From: Actinomycetota bacterium
Lineage (GTDB): Bacteria > Actinomycetota > Acidimicrobiia > Acidimicrobiales > Ilumatobacteraceae
Direction: 5' to 3'
NCBI GenBank assembly: GCA_009923855.1
Contig: RFST01000003.1
Location: forward strand, 1-36,897
Length of the DNA: 36,897 nt
The notes below the pieces were generated by a model. That model was not told where the DNA came from and did no database searches. It saw nothing but the letters and a program-made list of their open reading frames with translations. The position numbers were made by a program, and so were the translations under genes. Shown one piece after another: positions 15,071-23,261 of this stretch. Each line of letters opens with the position of its first letter. The stretch's first letter is position 1.

Positions 15071-15801
15071 CGCCCCACATCGTGGATCACCACGACCCGT
15101 CGACCCGATCACAGATCGAGGTTGTGGCCTTCGACGCCGACGACACGTTGTGGCGTAACGAAGAGTTCTTCCGCGGCGCAGAGGACCTGTTCATGGAACT
15201 CGTTGGGCCGTATGTGCCCGACGGCGTCGATCTGCGGGCTGCTCTCACGTCGGTCGAGGTCGGCAATATCTCCCTGTCGGGTTACGGAGTGAAAGCGTTC
15301 GGCTTGTCGATGGTGGAATGCGCGGTGACGGTGACCGCCGGTCGGGTTCCGGCATCGGTGATCGGTCGCATCGTCGACCATGTGCACGACCTGCTGCGGC
15401 ATCCGGTCGAGATCCTCGATGGTGTGCCCGAGACTCTTGCGGCGGTCGGTGCGACCCATCGTGTGGTGCTGATCACCAAAGGTGATCTGGTGCATCAGAC
15501 CCGCAAGGTGCGCACGTCCGGTCTTGAACATCATTTCGAGCACGTGGCGGTGGTGCTCGAGAAGGATCCCGACGCATACCGGCGGCTCCTCAGCGAATGG
15601 GATATCAACCCGGCCACGTTCGCAATGGTCGGCAACTCAGTGCGCTCCGATGTGTTGCCGGTGGTGGAGATCGGCGGCTTCGGCATTCATGTGCCGTATC
15701 ACCTCACCTGGCATCACGAGACTGTCGACGACCCCGAGCATTCCTATGCCGAACTGGGTTCGATTCGTGATGTGCCGGCCTGGCTGGCAGGCCACGCCTG
15801 A
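15067..15801 (+). CDS. HAD superfamily hydrolase
   Basis: This 244-residue phosphatase-like protein has all HAD motifs. Motif I is FDADDTLW (Asp 23 and 25), motif II is LITKGD (Thr 137), motif III is the Lys in LEKDPDA (166), and motif IV is VGNSVRSDV (189-196). A helical C1 cap lies between motifs I and II. The cap and C-terminus (HVPYHLTWHHE) resemble uncharacterised YjjG- or phosphoglycolate-like proteins. A phosphate ester substrate is likely but unidentified. The start is GTG at 15067, overlapping the HTH gene stop (GTGA). It is convergent with coaA, 18 bp apart. Confidence 0.88.
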   Translation: MTPHIVDHHDPSTRSQIEVVAFDADDTLWRNEEFFRGAEDLFMELVGPYVPDGVDLRAALTSVEVGNISLSGYGVKAFGLSMVECAVTVTAGRVPASVIGRIVDHVHDLLRHPVEILDGVPETLAAVGATHRVVLITKGDLVHQTRKVRTSGLEHHFEHVAVVLEKDPDAYRRLLSEWDINPATFAMVGNSVRSDVLPVVEIGGFGIHVPYHLTWHHETVDDPEHSYAELGSIRDVPAWLAGHA

Positions 15802-15819
15802 TCTACGTCGCGGCGCCGG

Positions 15820-16737
15820 TCACAGTTTGCGGAGCCGCACCGATTCCACCCGGTGGTCCGCGCCTTTACGCAACACCAACCCTGCCCGGTCGCGGGTGGG
15901 CTCGATGTTGCTGCGCAGATTCTCGCCGTTGATGCGTTCCCAAATACCGCGCGCCATCTGTTCTGCCGCGGTGTCATCGAGCCCGGCGAAGTTTCTGAAG
16001 TAGCTCTCGGGCCGTGTGAACACCGAGTTGCGCAGGGTGAAGAACCGCTGCACATACCACTCTTCGATATGAGCTGGGTCGGCGTCGATGTAGATCGAAA
16101 AGTCGAAGTAGTCGCTGACGAACTCGGTGCCGTCACGATCGACCTGCAACACGTTGAGCCCTTCGACGATGACGATGTCGGGGTTTTCCACCACCACAGT
16201 GCGGTCATCGACGATGTCGTAGACGACATGGTCGTACACGGGGGCGACCGCCCGCGGTGCGCCGCTCTTCACAGCGCGCAAGAATTCGAGCAGGCCTCGC
16301 GTGTCGAAACTCTCGGGGAAACCTTTGCGTTCCATCAGGCCGCGGGCCGCGAGTTCTGCGTTGGGGTACAAGAATCCATCGGTGGTCACCAGGTCCACCT
16401 TGGGATGGTCGGGCCAGCGCCCCAGCAGGGCCTGCAGCACCCGGCTGAATGTGCTCTTGCCCACCGCGACCGAGCCGGCCACACCGATCACGTACGGCAC
16501 CTTTGGTGCCATGTCGCCGAGAAACGTCGACGAGACCCGATGCAGGTCCTGCACAGCGCTCACATACAGGTTCAGCAACCGACTGAGCGGCAGATACACG
16601 GTGGCGACTTCATCGAGATCGATCTGTTCATTGATGCCGAGCAACTGATCGAGGTCGTCAACGCCGAGGGTGAGCGGCGTGGCAGCCCGCAGCCGCGACC
16701 ATTCGTCGCGCGAGAACGTGGTGTAGCGGTCGACCAC
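15820..16737 (-). CDS. coaA: Type I pantothenate kinase
   Basis: The 305-residue protein is a classic bacterial CoaA. It has Walker A at [12 protein letters not shown] (85-96), the downstream [13 protein letters not shown] loop, [25 protein letters not shown], and the IVEGLNVLQ strand. It phosphorylates pantothenate in the first step of coenzyme A synthesis and is normally feedback-inhibited by CoA. The GTG at 16737 gives the expected N-terminus ([16 protein letters not shown]). The frame is open to 16815, but that extension overlaps the divergent methyltransferase gene. The two divergent starts are only 17 bp apart. Confidence 0.94.
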   Translation of the reverse strand: MVDRYTTFSRDEWSRLRAATPLTLGVDDLDQLLGINEQIDLDEVATVYLPLSRLLNLYVSAVQDLHRVSSTFLGDMAPKVPYVIGVAGSVAVGKSTFSRVLQALLGRWPDHPKVDLVTTDGFLYPNAELAARGLMERKGFPESFDTRGLLEFLRAVKSGAPRAVAPVYDHVVYDIVDDRTVVVENPDIVIVEGLNVLQVDRDGTEFVSDYFDFSIYIDADPAHIEEWYVQRFFTLRNSVFTRPESYFRNFAGLDDTAAEQMARGIWERINGENLRSNIEPTRDRAGLVLRKGADHRVESVRLRKL

Positions 16738-16754
16738 GGCGCGAACCCTACGCT

Positions 16755-18138
16755 GTGTCGGTGTCGGATCGGCAAATAGCCGAGCGGCGACGCCTCGGTG
16801 CGTGGTACACCCCACCGGCGCTCGTCGCGAAGGTGGCAGAGATGGCGATGGCCACCGTCACGTCGCCGACCACCGATTCGGCGCGCACGATGACCGTGCT
16901 CGACCCAGCCTGCGGCGACGGTCGCCTGCTGGTGGCTGCGGCCGACCGACTGCGCGCCACAGGGCACACGGTGCGCACCATCGGCATTGATATCGACCCG
17001 ACGCTCACCCACCCAGAGGGCGTGGACGAGTTCATCTGTGCCGATGCGTTGGACATCGACTGGTCGGCTGTTCTGCCCGGTGGATGCGCCGATGTGGTGG
17101 TGGGCAACCCACCATTTCGTTCGCCTCTTCCACGCGGCCAGCACACCCCATCTGCGCCAACAGCTGACACGGGACCCTATGGCGATCTTGCGCTCGCATT
17201 CATCGATCTGTCGATGACGCTGGTGCGACCCGGAGGGCGCGTGGTGCTGGTGTTGCCCACATCGGTGCTGGCCTCACGAGATGCGGGACGTGTGCGACGA
17301 CGTGCGGAACAGCGCGCGGTGCTCGACACATGGTGGTGGCAACCCGACCGGGTGTTCGACGCCCACGTCGATGTGTGCGTGCTGGGCTTCACTGTCAGTT
17401 CTGCGCCGCGAACGGTGACCGGATCGCCAGTGTGGTCGCATGTGGTCACCTCATCGGTGGGGGTGCCCGATCTCGGCACGTTCACGGTGGATGGCACGGT
17501 GGGTGATCGTTGCCGAGTGTCGGCAAATTTCCGCGACGAGTACTACGCCTTGGTCGACGCGGTGGTGCCGTCATCGGGTGCTGCGCCCACCCGTGAACGA
17601 CCAGCGCTTGTCACCTCCGGTGTGATCGATCCGTGGCACTGCCACTGGGGTGAACGCCCGGTGCGTTTCGCCTGTTGTGGACCGCTCGCGTCTTACCGGG
17701 CGTTTCGTGGCGTGGGCGGAACGACTGTTGGTGCCCAAGGTGCTGGTCGCCGCGCAGACCCGCACGGTGGAAGCCGTGGCTGATGTGGATGGCGTGTGGC
17801 TGCCCGGGGTGCCGGTGGTGTCGGTGATCCCGTCGGGTGTGCCGACGGTGGATGTCCGCCAGGTGGCGGCCGTGTTGACGTCGTCGGTGGCCACGGTGTG
17901 GGCCTGGCATCAGCGCGCCGGCACCGGATTGTCGGCAACGTCGTTTCGGCTGTCACCAGCCACGGTGGCCGACATGCCTTGGCCGGCCGGCGATCTCACC
18001 GCTGCAGTGCAGGCATGTGAGGCCGGTGACATCGAAGCGGGGCGTCGCGCCGCCGATGCCGCCTTCGGGGTCGACGCCCGTACCAGCGACATCTTCGCGG
18101 TGTTCATGGCGTCACTCGTCACACGCCGCAGAACGTGA
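16755..18138 (+). pseudogene. N6-adenine-type DNA methyltransferase with a +1 frameshift
   Basis: The first part (16755 to a stop at 17783) has the class I methyltransferase motifs. [17 protein letters not shown] is the N-terminal helix, DPACGDGRLL is SAM motif I, and VVVGNPPF is catalytic motif IV of N6-adenine enzymes. After GERPVRFA near 17674 that frame turns into unrelated sequence. The +1 frame then continues a family-like C-terminus (RLTGRFVAWAERLLVPKVLV, then TFRLSPATVADMPWP-like text) to 18138. Joining them gives about 460 residues, a normal length. A single extra base between about 17670 and 17690 would explain it, by mutation, sequencing error or recoding. No slippery site is obvious. 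No restriction endonuclease gene is adjacent, so it is a solitary enzyme if functional. Confidence 0.75.
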
Positions 18139-18183
18139 CCTCTGACCTGTGCAGGACATCAGCCGGACTGGTTGACTGGGGTT

Positions 18184-18591
18184 ATGGCCAGTCGACGTGG
18201 TGGGCGCATCGCGATGACGTTGGCCGCCGCCGGTCTCGCGGTTGGCGCGGCGGCATGTGGCTCAGACACGCCAGCGGTGCAACTCAGCGATGCCGCCGCG
18301 GCCGGCCGGTCGCTCATGATTTCATCGGGCTGTGCGGCCTGTCATGGCAGCGACGGTGGTGGCGGTGTGGGCCCGGCGTTTGTGGGGCTATTCATGTCGG
18401 ACCGGCCGTTGTCGGACGGCACGATCGTGACCGCTGACCGTGACTACCTGGTGGAATCGATCATGATGCCGGGCATGAAGCAGGTGGAGGGATACTCCTT
18501 GCCGATGCCGTCAAACTCGCTGACCCGTGACGAGGTGGATCTCATCGTTGGCTACATCGTTGAGTTAGCTACTTCTGGGACAACACCATGA
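18184..18591 (+). CDS. Mono-haem cytochrome c lipoprotein
   Basis: The 135-residue protein has a lipoprotein signal (VGAAACGSD, lipid-modified Cys about 25) and one haem c site CAACHG. Downstream GYSLPMPS supplies the likely Met ligand. The domain (SDGTIVTADRDYLVESIM, then LTRDEVDLIVGYIVEL) closely resembles the cytochrome c domain fused to some subunit II proteins of caa3 oxidases. It could be an electron donor to the oxidase or to the copper proteins that follow. The ATG at 18184 gives a proper signal peptide; a TTG twelve bases upstream is less likely. Its stop overlaps the SCO start (ATGA), so it heads a coupled copper/cytochrome operon. Confidence 0.87.
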   Translation: MASRRGGRIAMTLAAAGLAVGAAACGSDTPAVQLSDAAAAGRSLMISSGCAACHGSDGGGGVGPAFVGLFMSDRPLSDGTIVTADRDYLVESIMMPGMKQVEGYSLPMPSNSLTRDEVDLIVGYIVELATSGTTP

Positions 18592-19193
18592 GTGGTGCTC
18601 GTCGTGCCATGGTGGTGCTGTCTGTGGTGGCCGCGACGGTGCTGTCGGCCTGTGGCGGCGACGGCGATGCAGGTTTTGCAGGGTATTCACGATCACCGGC
18701 TCCGCAGGTGGGCGACGTCACCCTGCCGCGTGCCGATGGCTCGGGCGAGGTGGCGTTTCGCGCGCCCGATGGCGGGTTGCTGCTCGTGTATTTCGGATAC
18801 ACGAACTGCCCGGACTTCTGTCCCACCACTCTCGCTGATCTCAAGGTGGCGTTGAACCGGTTGGGCGATGCCGCCGCAGACGTCGATGTGGCGATGGTGA
18901 CCGTCGACCCCGATCGCGACCTGCCAATTCTCGATGACTACATCCAGAGTTTTTTCGCTGATGGCATCGCGTTGGGTTCGGCGGACCCCACGGTGCTAAC
19001 AGCAGCCACCGAACCCTTCGGCGTGTCGTATCTGGTGACCGACAACGATGCCGGTGGCACCGACGTGGCCCATTCCACCCAGCTCTATGCCGTGGACGAC
19101 ACGGGGGCGCTGGTGCTCACCTGGCCATTCGGCATTGAGACCCAGGAACTGACCGATGACATCGGTGATCTGCTTGCCGGGCTGCGGCCATGA
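18588..19193 (+). CDS. SCO1/SenC family copper chaperone lipoprotein
   Basis: The 201-residue protein has a lipobox (LSAC, Cys 22) and a thioredoxin-like fold. The copper site is the two cysteines in NCPDFCPTTLADL (74 and 78) with His 162 in DVAHSTQLYAVD; VTVDPDRD is also diagnostic. SCO proteins deliver copper to, or reduce, the CuA site of cytochrome oxidase subunit II outside the membrane. The canonical subunit II encoded at 29249-30577 has a complete CuA site and is the natural client. The gene overlaps both neighbours by 4 bases (ATGA at each end), so it is translationally coupled to the cytochrome c and cupredoxin genes. Confidence 0.94.
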   Translation: MSGARRAMVVLSVVAATVLSACGGDGDAGFAGYSRSPAPQVGDVTLPRADGSGEVAFRAPDGGLLLVYFGYTNCPDFCPTTLADLKVALNRLGDAAADVDVAMVTVDPDRDLPILDDYIQSFFADGIALGSADPTVLTAATEPFGVSYLVTDNDAGGTDVAHSTQLYAVDDTGALVLTWPFGIETQELTDDIGDLLAGLRP

Positions 19194-19645
19194 ACTCCGA
19201 TCAGATCTCTGCCGATGATGACGCCATCACGGCATCACACGGTGGCATGTCGCGCCGCCTGATCGCGGCTGTGGTGGCGATTGTGCTCGCCGTCGGCGGA
19301 GTGGTTGCCGTGATGGCGGCCACCGGTGGTGATGACCCACAGCGTCCGGGGGTAGCTGCCGCAGTTGACGACGCCGATATCGATCACGACTATCTGATTC
19401 CCGCTGGCACCGGTGCACGCATCGACGACGGCGAGGTGATCGACATCTTGCCGGCCGAGTTGGTGATGACCGTCGGCGAGACGATTCGCATCGTGAATGA
19501 TGACGACCGTGGGCATACCGTCGGTGTGTTCTATGTGGGGCCCGGCGAAGAGCTCCGCCAGACGTTCACCGCACCTGGTGAACTGTCCGGGGAATGCTCG
19601 GTGCATTCCAGCGGTCAGTTCGTGCTGCGTGTGGTGGCGGCGTGA
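19190..19645 (+). CDS. Membrane-anchored cupredoxin
   Basis: In this 151-residue protein, residues 21-43 form a membrane anchor and 85-150 a cupredoxin fold. Copper ligands are visible: His 109 in DRGHTVGVF, Cys 136 and His 139 in GECSVHSSG. The fourth (axial) ligand position, normally Met, holds Gln 143, as in stellacyanin-type blue copper sites. Gln ligation would usually lower the redox potential. It may be an electron carrier or copper store for the oxidase. It is coupled to the SCO gene by an ATGA overlap and followed 77 bp later by the membrane protein gene. Confidence 0.82.
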   Translation: MNSDQISADDDAITASHGGMSRRLIAAVVAIVLAVGGVVAVMAATGGDDPQRPGVAAAVDDADIDHDYLIPAGTGARIDDGEVIDILPAELVMTVGETIRIVNDDDRGHTVGVFYVGPGEELRQTFTAPGELSGECSVHSSGQFVLRVVAA

Positions 19646-19722
19646 CCAAGCATCCATCGAGCAACCGACGCCTCCGGCCGTCAGTTCGCGCATGTCAACC
19701 CCACGACGGTCGGCGGCAACTC

Positions 19723-20793
19723 ATGAGGTCATTCATGCGTGTGTGTGGTGTCGTCTGTGCGGTGGTGTTGTGGCCGGCGGGCCCGGTGGCGGCCGATGCG
19801 GCGGGGCCGACGGACTACCGCAGTGTGATCACCGAGGTGATCGTGGATGATGCCGTGACCCCTGTGACCACCACCGACGGTGCGGTCACTGTGCCGGGTG
19901 CGCTCATCAGCGTGGAGGGTCACGACTCGTTCCTATGGCTACGCACCACACCGGGCAGTACCGCCAGCATCCCCGGCTATGAGGGCGAGCCGTATCTACG
20001 TATCGATGCCGACGGCTCGGTGTGGCGCAATCAGCGCAGTTTCTCCACCTACTACAACCAGGACCGTTACGGCGATGCCGCACGACCCGCCATCGTCGAC
20101 CATTCCGCAGAGCCCCTGTGGGAACAGGTGGACGACGACGGATCGTGGGCGTGGCATGACCATCGCATCCACCTGATGGAGTCCACACCTCCGATCGGCG
20201 CCGAACCCGGGGACGAGGTGGTGAACGCTGTCGTGCCGCTGGTGATCGACGGGCGTTCGATCGCGGTTCGGGTGGTGTCGACACTGCAGCCGCCACCATC
20301 GATCGCTGCGCCAATTATTGGCGCGGTGGTTGGAGGCGTGCTGATGGCCGCGGGTGTGATGGTGTGGCGACGCCAGCGTCACACCAGGTCATTCGCCGCG
20401 GTGACCATTGCCGGAATTGCCGCAAGTGCTGCGGTGGTGGCTGGTGCCGGGTGGTGGCGTGACGCGCCTGCCGACACCGCACCGTCTGTCACCTGGTGGG
20501 CACTGCCCGCCACTGCGGTGCTCGCGGTCGTGGTGGCCGCGGTGACGGGCCGACGTTCGGTGTTCGTCGCCACAGCGGCTCTGGTGGTGGCTGCGGTGCA
20601 GATCGTGGTGTGGACCATCGGCCGATTCGACGTCCTGTCGGCGGCGCTCATCCCCACGGTGCTGCCTGCTGGTCTTGACCGTGGCCTCACCGTGATGGCT
20701 CTGATCACGGCTGTGGGGGCGGCTGCGATGATGGTCATCGCTTGGTTGCGACCGGCCTCGCGATCGGCGTCGGTCGACGCCGTCAATGACTGA
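19723..20793 (+). CDS. Exported membrane protein with conserved WHDHRIH motif, likely copper-related
   Basis: The 356-residue protein has a signal peptide (MRSFMRVCGVVCAVVLWPAG), an extracytoplasmic domain (about 30-180) and a membrane region with about five or six spans (about 190-345). The domain contains GYEGEPYLRIDADGSVWRNQ, TYYNQDRYG and WAWHDHRIHLM. I recognise this combination from uncharacterised actinobacterial proteins found near copper genes. The His cluster followed by Met could bind metal. Its place after cytochrome c, SCO and cupredoxin genes, and opposite a PCu(A)C gene, supports a copper or oxidase-assembly role. The ATG at 19723 is preferred; an ATG at 19735 is an alternative. 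The function is not established. Confidence 0.75.
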   Translation: MRSFMRVCGVVCAVVLWPAGPVAADAAGPTDYRSVITEVIVDDAVTPVTTTDGAVTVPGALISVEGHDSFLWLRTTPGSTASIPGYEGEPYLRIDADGSVWRNQRSFSTYYNQDRYGDAARPAIVDHSAEPLWEQVDDDGSWAWHDHRIHLMESTPPIGAEPGDEVVNAVVPLVIDGRSIAVRVVSTLQPPPSIAAPIIGAVVGGVLMAAGVMVWRRQRHTRSFAAVTIAGIAASAAVVAGAGWWRDAPADTAPSVTWWALPATAVLAVVVAAVTGRRSVFVATAALVVAAVQIVVWTIGRFDVLSAALIPTVLPAGLDRGLTVMALITAVGAAAMMVIAWLRPASRSASVDAVND

Positions 20794-20825
20794 TCAACGC
20801 CCGGTACGAGCAGTATCGCCTGTGA

Positions 20826-21434
20826 TCAGGGCGCGGTGTCGCGTACCTCGGCGGTCACGGTGCGCACCGCACCGCTCGCCATGGTAAGGGTGACGTCGAT
20901 GGTTTCGCCGACCTCGAGCGGATCCACGAGGCCGATGAGCATGACGTGGTAGCCACCGGGGGCCAGTTCAACGGTCTCGCCGGCGGGCAGTGGCAGCGAC
21001 ATGATCTGGCGCATCACCATTGCACCGCCGCCCATCTGGCCGTCCATGTCGCCATCCGTGTCCATGTTGTGATCCGTGTCCATGTTGTGATCCATGTCCA
21101 TGTTGTGATCCATGTCCATGTCGCCGTTCATGCCCATCTCGTGCTCACCCGACGCCATCATCTCGTCGTGCTGAGCCGCCATGTCGGCCGACATCATGGT
21201 GTGAATCTCTGCGGATGCCGCCACCGATTCATCCACGGCCACCGCGACCAGTTCGTCACCCGCTCGCGCGGTGATGTGCATGTAGGCCGCGCCCATGGTG
21301 ACCGCCGCGGGGCTGGTGCGCGCCCACGCACCATCGATGTCGATGGCATTGGGGCCATCGTCGGCGCAGGCCGTCAGGGTCAGCGCCACAACAGCAACGA
21401 GGGCGAACGTGTGGCGCAGGGAGCGCAGTGTCAT
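20826..21434 (-). CDS. PCu(A)C copper chaperone lipoprotein with Met/His/Asp repeat insertion
   Basis: The 202-residue protein has a lipobox (LTAC, Cys 23) and a PCu(A)C fold. The copper site is split between AEIHTMMSAD (His 78, Met 80/81) and GGYHVML (His 163, Met 165). Between them lies an insertion at about 96-134 built from repeats such as DMDHNM, rich in Met, His and Asp and likely to bind more copper. PCu(A)C proteins deliver Cu(I) to CuA, often with SCO, which is encoded convergently here. The ATG at 21434 is chosen because GGAG lies six bases upstream; an ATG at 21446 is also in frame. The repeats are reflected in an 18-bp DNA tandem repeat. Confidence 0.92.
   Translation of the reverse strand: MTLRSLRHTFALVAVVALTLTACADDGPNAIDIDGAWARTSPAAVTMGAAYMHITARAGDELVAVAVDESVAASAEIHTMMSADMAAQHDEMMASGEHEMGMNGDMDMDHNMDMDHNMDTDHNMDTDGDMDGQMGGGAMVMRQIMSLPLPAGETVELAPGGYHVMLIGLVDPLEVGETIDVTLTMASGAVRTVTAEVRDTAP
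21054..21125. repeat. 18-bp tandem repeat inside the PCu(A)C gene
   Basis: The unit ATCCGTGTCCATGTTGTG (with ATCCATG variants) occurs three times in full at 21054-21107. A fourth, diverging copy starts at 21108. It encodes six-residue Asp/Met/His/Asn units on the minus strand. Such in-frame repeats can expand or contract by slippage, changing the number of metal-binding units. Confidence 0.85.
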
Positions 21435-21462
21435 GATCGACTCCATTGTCGGGGGTGGGGGA

Positions 21463-21480
21463 TGACAGCTGACGTTGTCA
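21463..21480. promoter_or_regulatory. Inverted repeat upstream of the PCu(A)C gene
   Basis: TGACA and TGTCA flank an 8-base centre, 28 bases upstream of the chosen start. TAACCT on the minus strand just upstream could be a -10 box. An operator for a metal-responsive regulator is possible, but the match to known copper boxes is not evident. Confidence 0.3.
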
Positions 21481-21521
21481 CTGATCAGGTTATCCGACAG
21501 GTGTTGTTGCTTACCAGCAGG

Positions 21522-22499
21522 TCACCGGGTCCACGGCGGCGATGGTGACACCGCATCGGGCCCACCGGTCAACACCTCATACCCGTCGTCGGTGACGACC
21601 AGTGTGTGTTCGAACTGGGCGGTGCGCTTGCCGTCGGCGGTGACTGCGGTCCAGCCGTCGTCCCACATCCGGTGCTGCCAGGTGCCCAGCGTGATCATCG
21701 GTTCGATGGTGAACACCATGCCGGGTTGCATCACGGTGGCCGCACGCGAGTCGTAGTAGTGCAGCACCTGGATGTCGGTGTGGAACTGGTGGCCGATGCC
21801 GTGGCCGATGAAAGCACGCACCACTCCGTAGCCACCTGTGCGGGCGTGGTCTTCAATGGCACGACCGATATCGGACAGCGGCCGGCCCGGGCGCACGGCT
21901 TCAATGCCACGCCAGGTGCATTCCTCGGTGATGCGCACCAGTTCCCGGCTGGCTGGGTCGACGTCGCCGATGCAGAACGTGGCGTTGGTGTCACCGTGCA
22001 CACCGCCGATGAAACCGGTGACGTCGAGGTTCATGATGTCGCCATCGCGAATGATGCGGCTGTCGGGGATGCCGTGACAGATCACCTCGTTAGCCGAGGT
22101 GCACAGGCTCTTCGGGTACCCGTGATAGTTCAGTGTGCTCGGGTAGGCGCCGCGTTCGATGAACAGGTCGTGCACATACGCATCGACGTCGTCGGTGGTG
22201 ATACCGGGCTGCAGGAATTCGCCGGCGAGCCGCAGCACCTCTGATGCCACGCGACCCGCGTGGCGCATCGCCTCGATGACCTCGGGGCTTTTCACGATCG
22301 GTTCGTCCCAGCGCTCCACCTCACCGGTGTCGGCATAGGACGGTCGTGCGATGTGGTCGGGCACGGTGCGCATGGGCGACACCTCACCCGGCATCACTTT
22401 GCCTTCGTCGCGGCGATGGCACCGCTTGTACTTGCGTCCGCTACCACACCAGCACGGATCGTTTGCCTGCGGCAACACGGCGGGAGGGTTCGCGGACAT
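21522..22499 (-). CDS. map: Type I methionine aminopeptidase with N-terminal SEC-C zinc motif
   Basis: The 325-residue protein opens with a SEC-C motif (NDPCWCGSGRKYKRCH, about 13-28), a zinc knuckle that often mediates ribosome or protein contacts. The catalytic domain (about 70-315) has the five metal ligands. These are Asp in NLDVTGFIGG, Asp in GVHGDTNATF, His in GHGIGHQFH, Glu in FTIEPM and Glu in QFEHTLVV. YHGYPKSLCTS holds the substrate-side His. It removes initiator Met cotranslationally. Many actinobacteria have several Map copies, and the SEC-C form is one standard type. An ATG at 22505 would add two residues. Confidence 0.95.
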   Translation of the reverse strand: MSANPPAVLPQANDPCWCGSGRKYKRCHRRDEGKVMPGEVSPMRTVPDHIARPSYADTGEVERWDEPIVKSPEVIEAMRHAGRVASEVLRLAGEFLQPGITTDDVDAYVHDLFIERGAYPSTLNYHGYPKSLCTSANEVICHGIPDSRIIRDGDIMNLDVTGFIGGVHGDTNATFCIGDVDPASRELVRITEECTWRGIEAVRPGRPLSDIGRAIEDHARTGGYGVVRAFIGHGIGHQFHTDIQVLHYYDSRAATVMQPGMVFTIEPMITLGTWQHRMWDDGWTAVTADGKRTAQFEHTLVVTDDGYEVLTGGPDAVSPSPPWTR

Positions 22500-22561
22500 C
22501 GCCACCGAGTCTACGAGTGGTGCCGAATGCCGTCACCCCCGGCGCTAGAACACCGTGCCGA

Positions 22562-22614
22562 ACGGCGCCAACCGCAATGGTGTACGGCGCCAACCGCAGT
22601 GATTTACGGCGCCA
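22562..22614. repeat. 22-bp tandem repeat downstream of pdxH
   Basis: ACGGCGCCA recurs at 22562, 22584 and 22606 with a 22-base period. The first two units are nearly identical over their full length (ACGGCGCCAACCGCA then variable bases). The third copy overlaps the last codons and stop of pdxH, so the repeat looks like a partial duplication of the gene end. Each unit holds the palindrome GGCGCC. The function is unknown. It fills most of the 104-bp gap between pdxH and map. Confidence 0.6.
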
Positions 22615-23248
22615 GTCGTTCGAGCACCCAACCGTCGCTATCACGCCGGTAGCGGATGCGGTCGTGCAGCCGGCTGGGGCGCCCCTGCCAGAACTCCCAC
22701 GAGTCCACCATGATCAGCCAGCCACCCCAGTACGGCGGCCGTGGCACATCGGCATCGACGTAGCGTTCCTCGGTGGCGGCCACCAGCGCTTCTAATTCGG
22801 CGCGGTCGGCAATCACCTCGCTTTGTGGCGATGCCCACGCCCCGATGCGGCTGCCGCGTGGACGCGACGCAAAGTACGCGTCGCTGTCATCGGCCGACAC
22901 TCGTGCCACGCGCCCACGCACCCGCACCTGGCGGTGCAGTGCCAGCCATGAGAACACCGCCACCGCATGCGGGTTGGCATCGAGTTGACGGCTTTTCGCC
23001 GAGTTGTAGTTCGTGTAGAACCTCAGCCCGTCGGCGTCCACGCCGCGGGCCAACACGATGCGGGCATCGGGCACACCGTCGGTGTCGGCGGTGCCCACGG
23101 TCATGGCATGAGGTTCGGCGATGCCTGCTTCTGACGCCTCTGAATACCACCGATGCCATTGCTGCCCCGGGTCAACATCCACATCGCTCGCATCAAGACC
23201 AGCGGTCTCGTATTGGATGCGGCGGTTGCGGATCTCGTCGGGGTCCAT
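22604..23248 (-). CDS. pdxH: Pyridoxamine 5'-phosphate oxidase
   Basis: The 214-residue FMN enzyme matches PdxH along its length: [13 protein letters not shown] at the N-terminus, [29 protein letters not shown] (FMN and substrate binding), [33 protein letters not shown], and the C-terminal [15 protein letters not shown]. It oxidises pyridoxamine/pyridoxine phosphate to PLP. The ATG at 23248 gives the usual MDPDEIRN start with GAG-rich sequence upstream. A GTG at 23272 would overlap serS by 11 bases and add eight residues. It follows serS closely on the same strand and is probably cotranscribed with it. Confidence 0.94.
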   Translation of the reverse strand: MDPDEIRNRRIQYETAGLDASDVDVDPGQQWHRWYSEASEAGIAEPHAMTVGTADTDGVPDARIVLARGVDADGLRFYTNYNSAKSRQLDANPHAVAVFSWLALHRQVRVRGRVARVSADDSDAYFASRPRGSRIGAWASPQSEVIADRAELEALVAATEERYVDADVPRPPYWGGWLIMVDSWEFWQGRPSRLHDRIRYRRDSDGWVLERLAP

Positions 23249-23261
23249 GAGGCGCTCGTTC

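Noticed and set aside
16755-18138. Restriction-modification locus
   Set aside because: Neighbours are coaA and a cytochrome c gene; no endonuclease or specificity gene is present.
21054-21125. Short regular repeats that could suggest a CRISPR array
   Set aside because: The units are contiguous without spacers, in frame inside a gene, and encode metal-binding residues.
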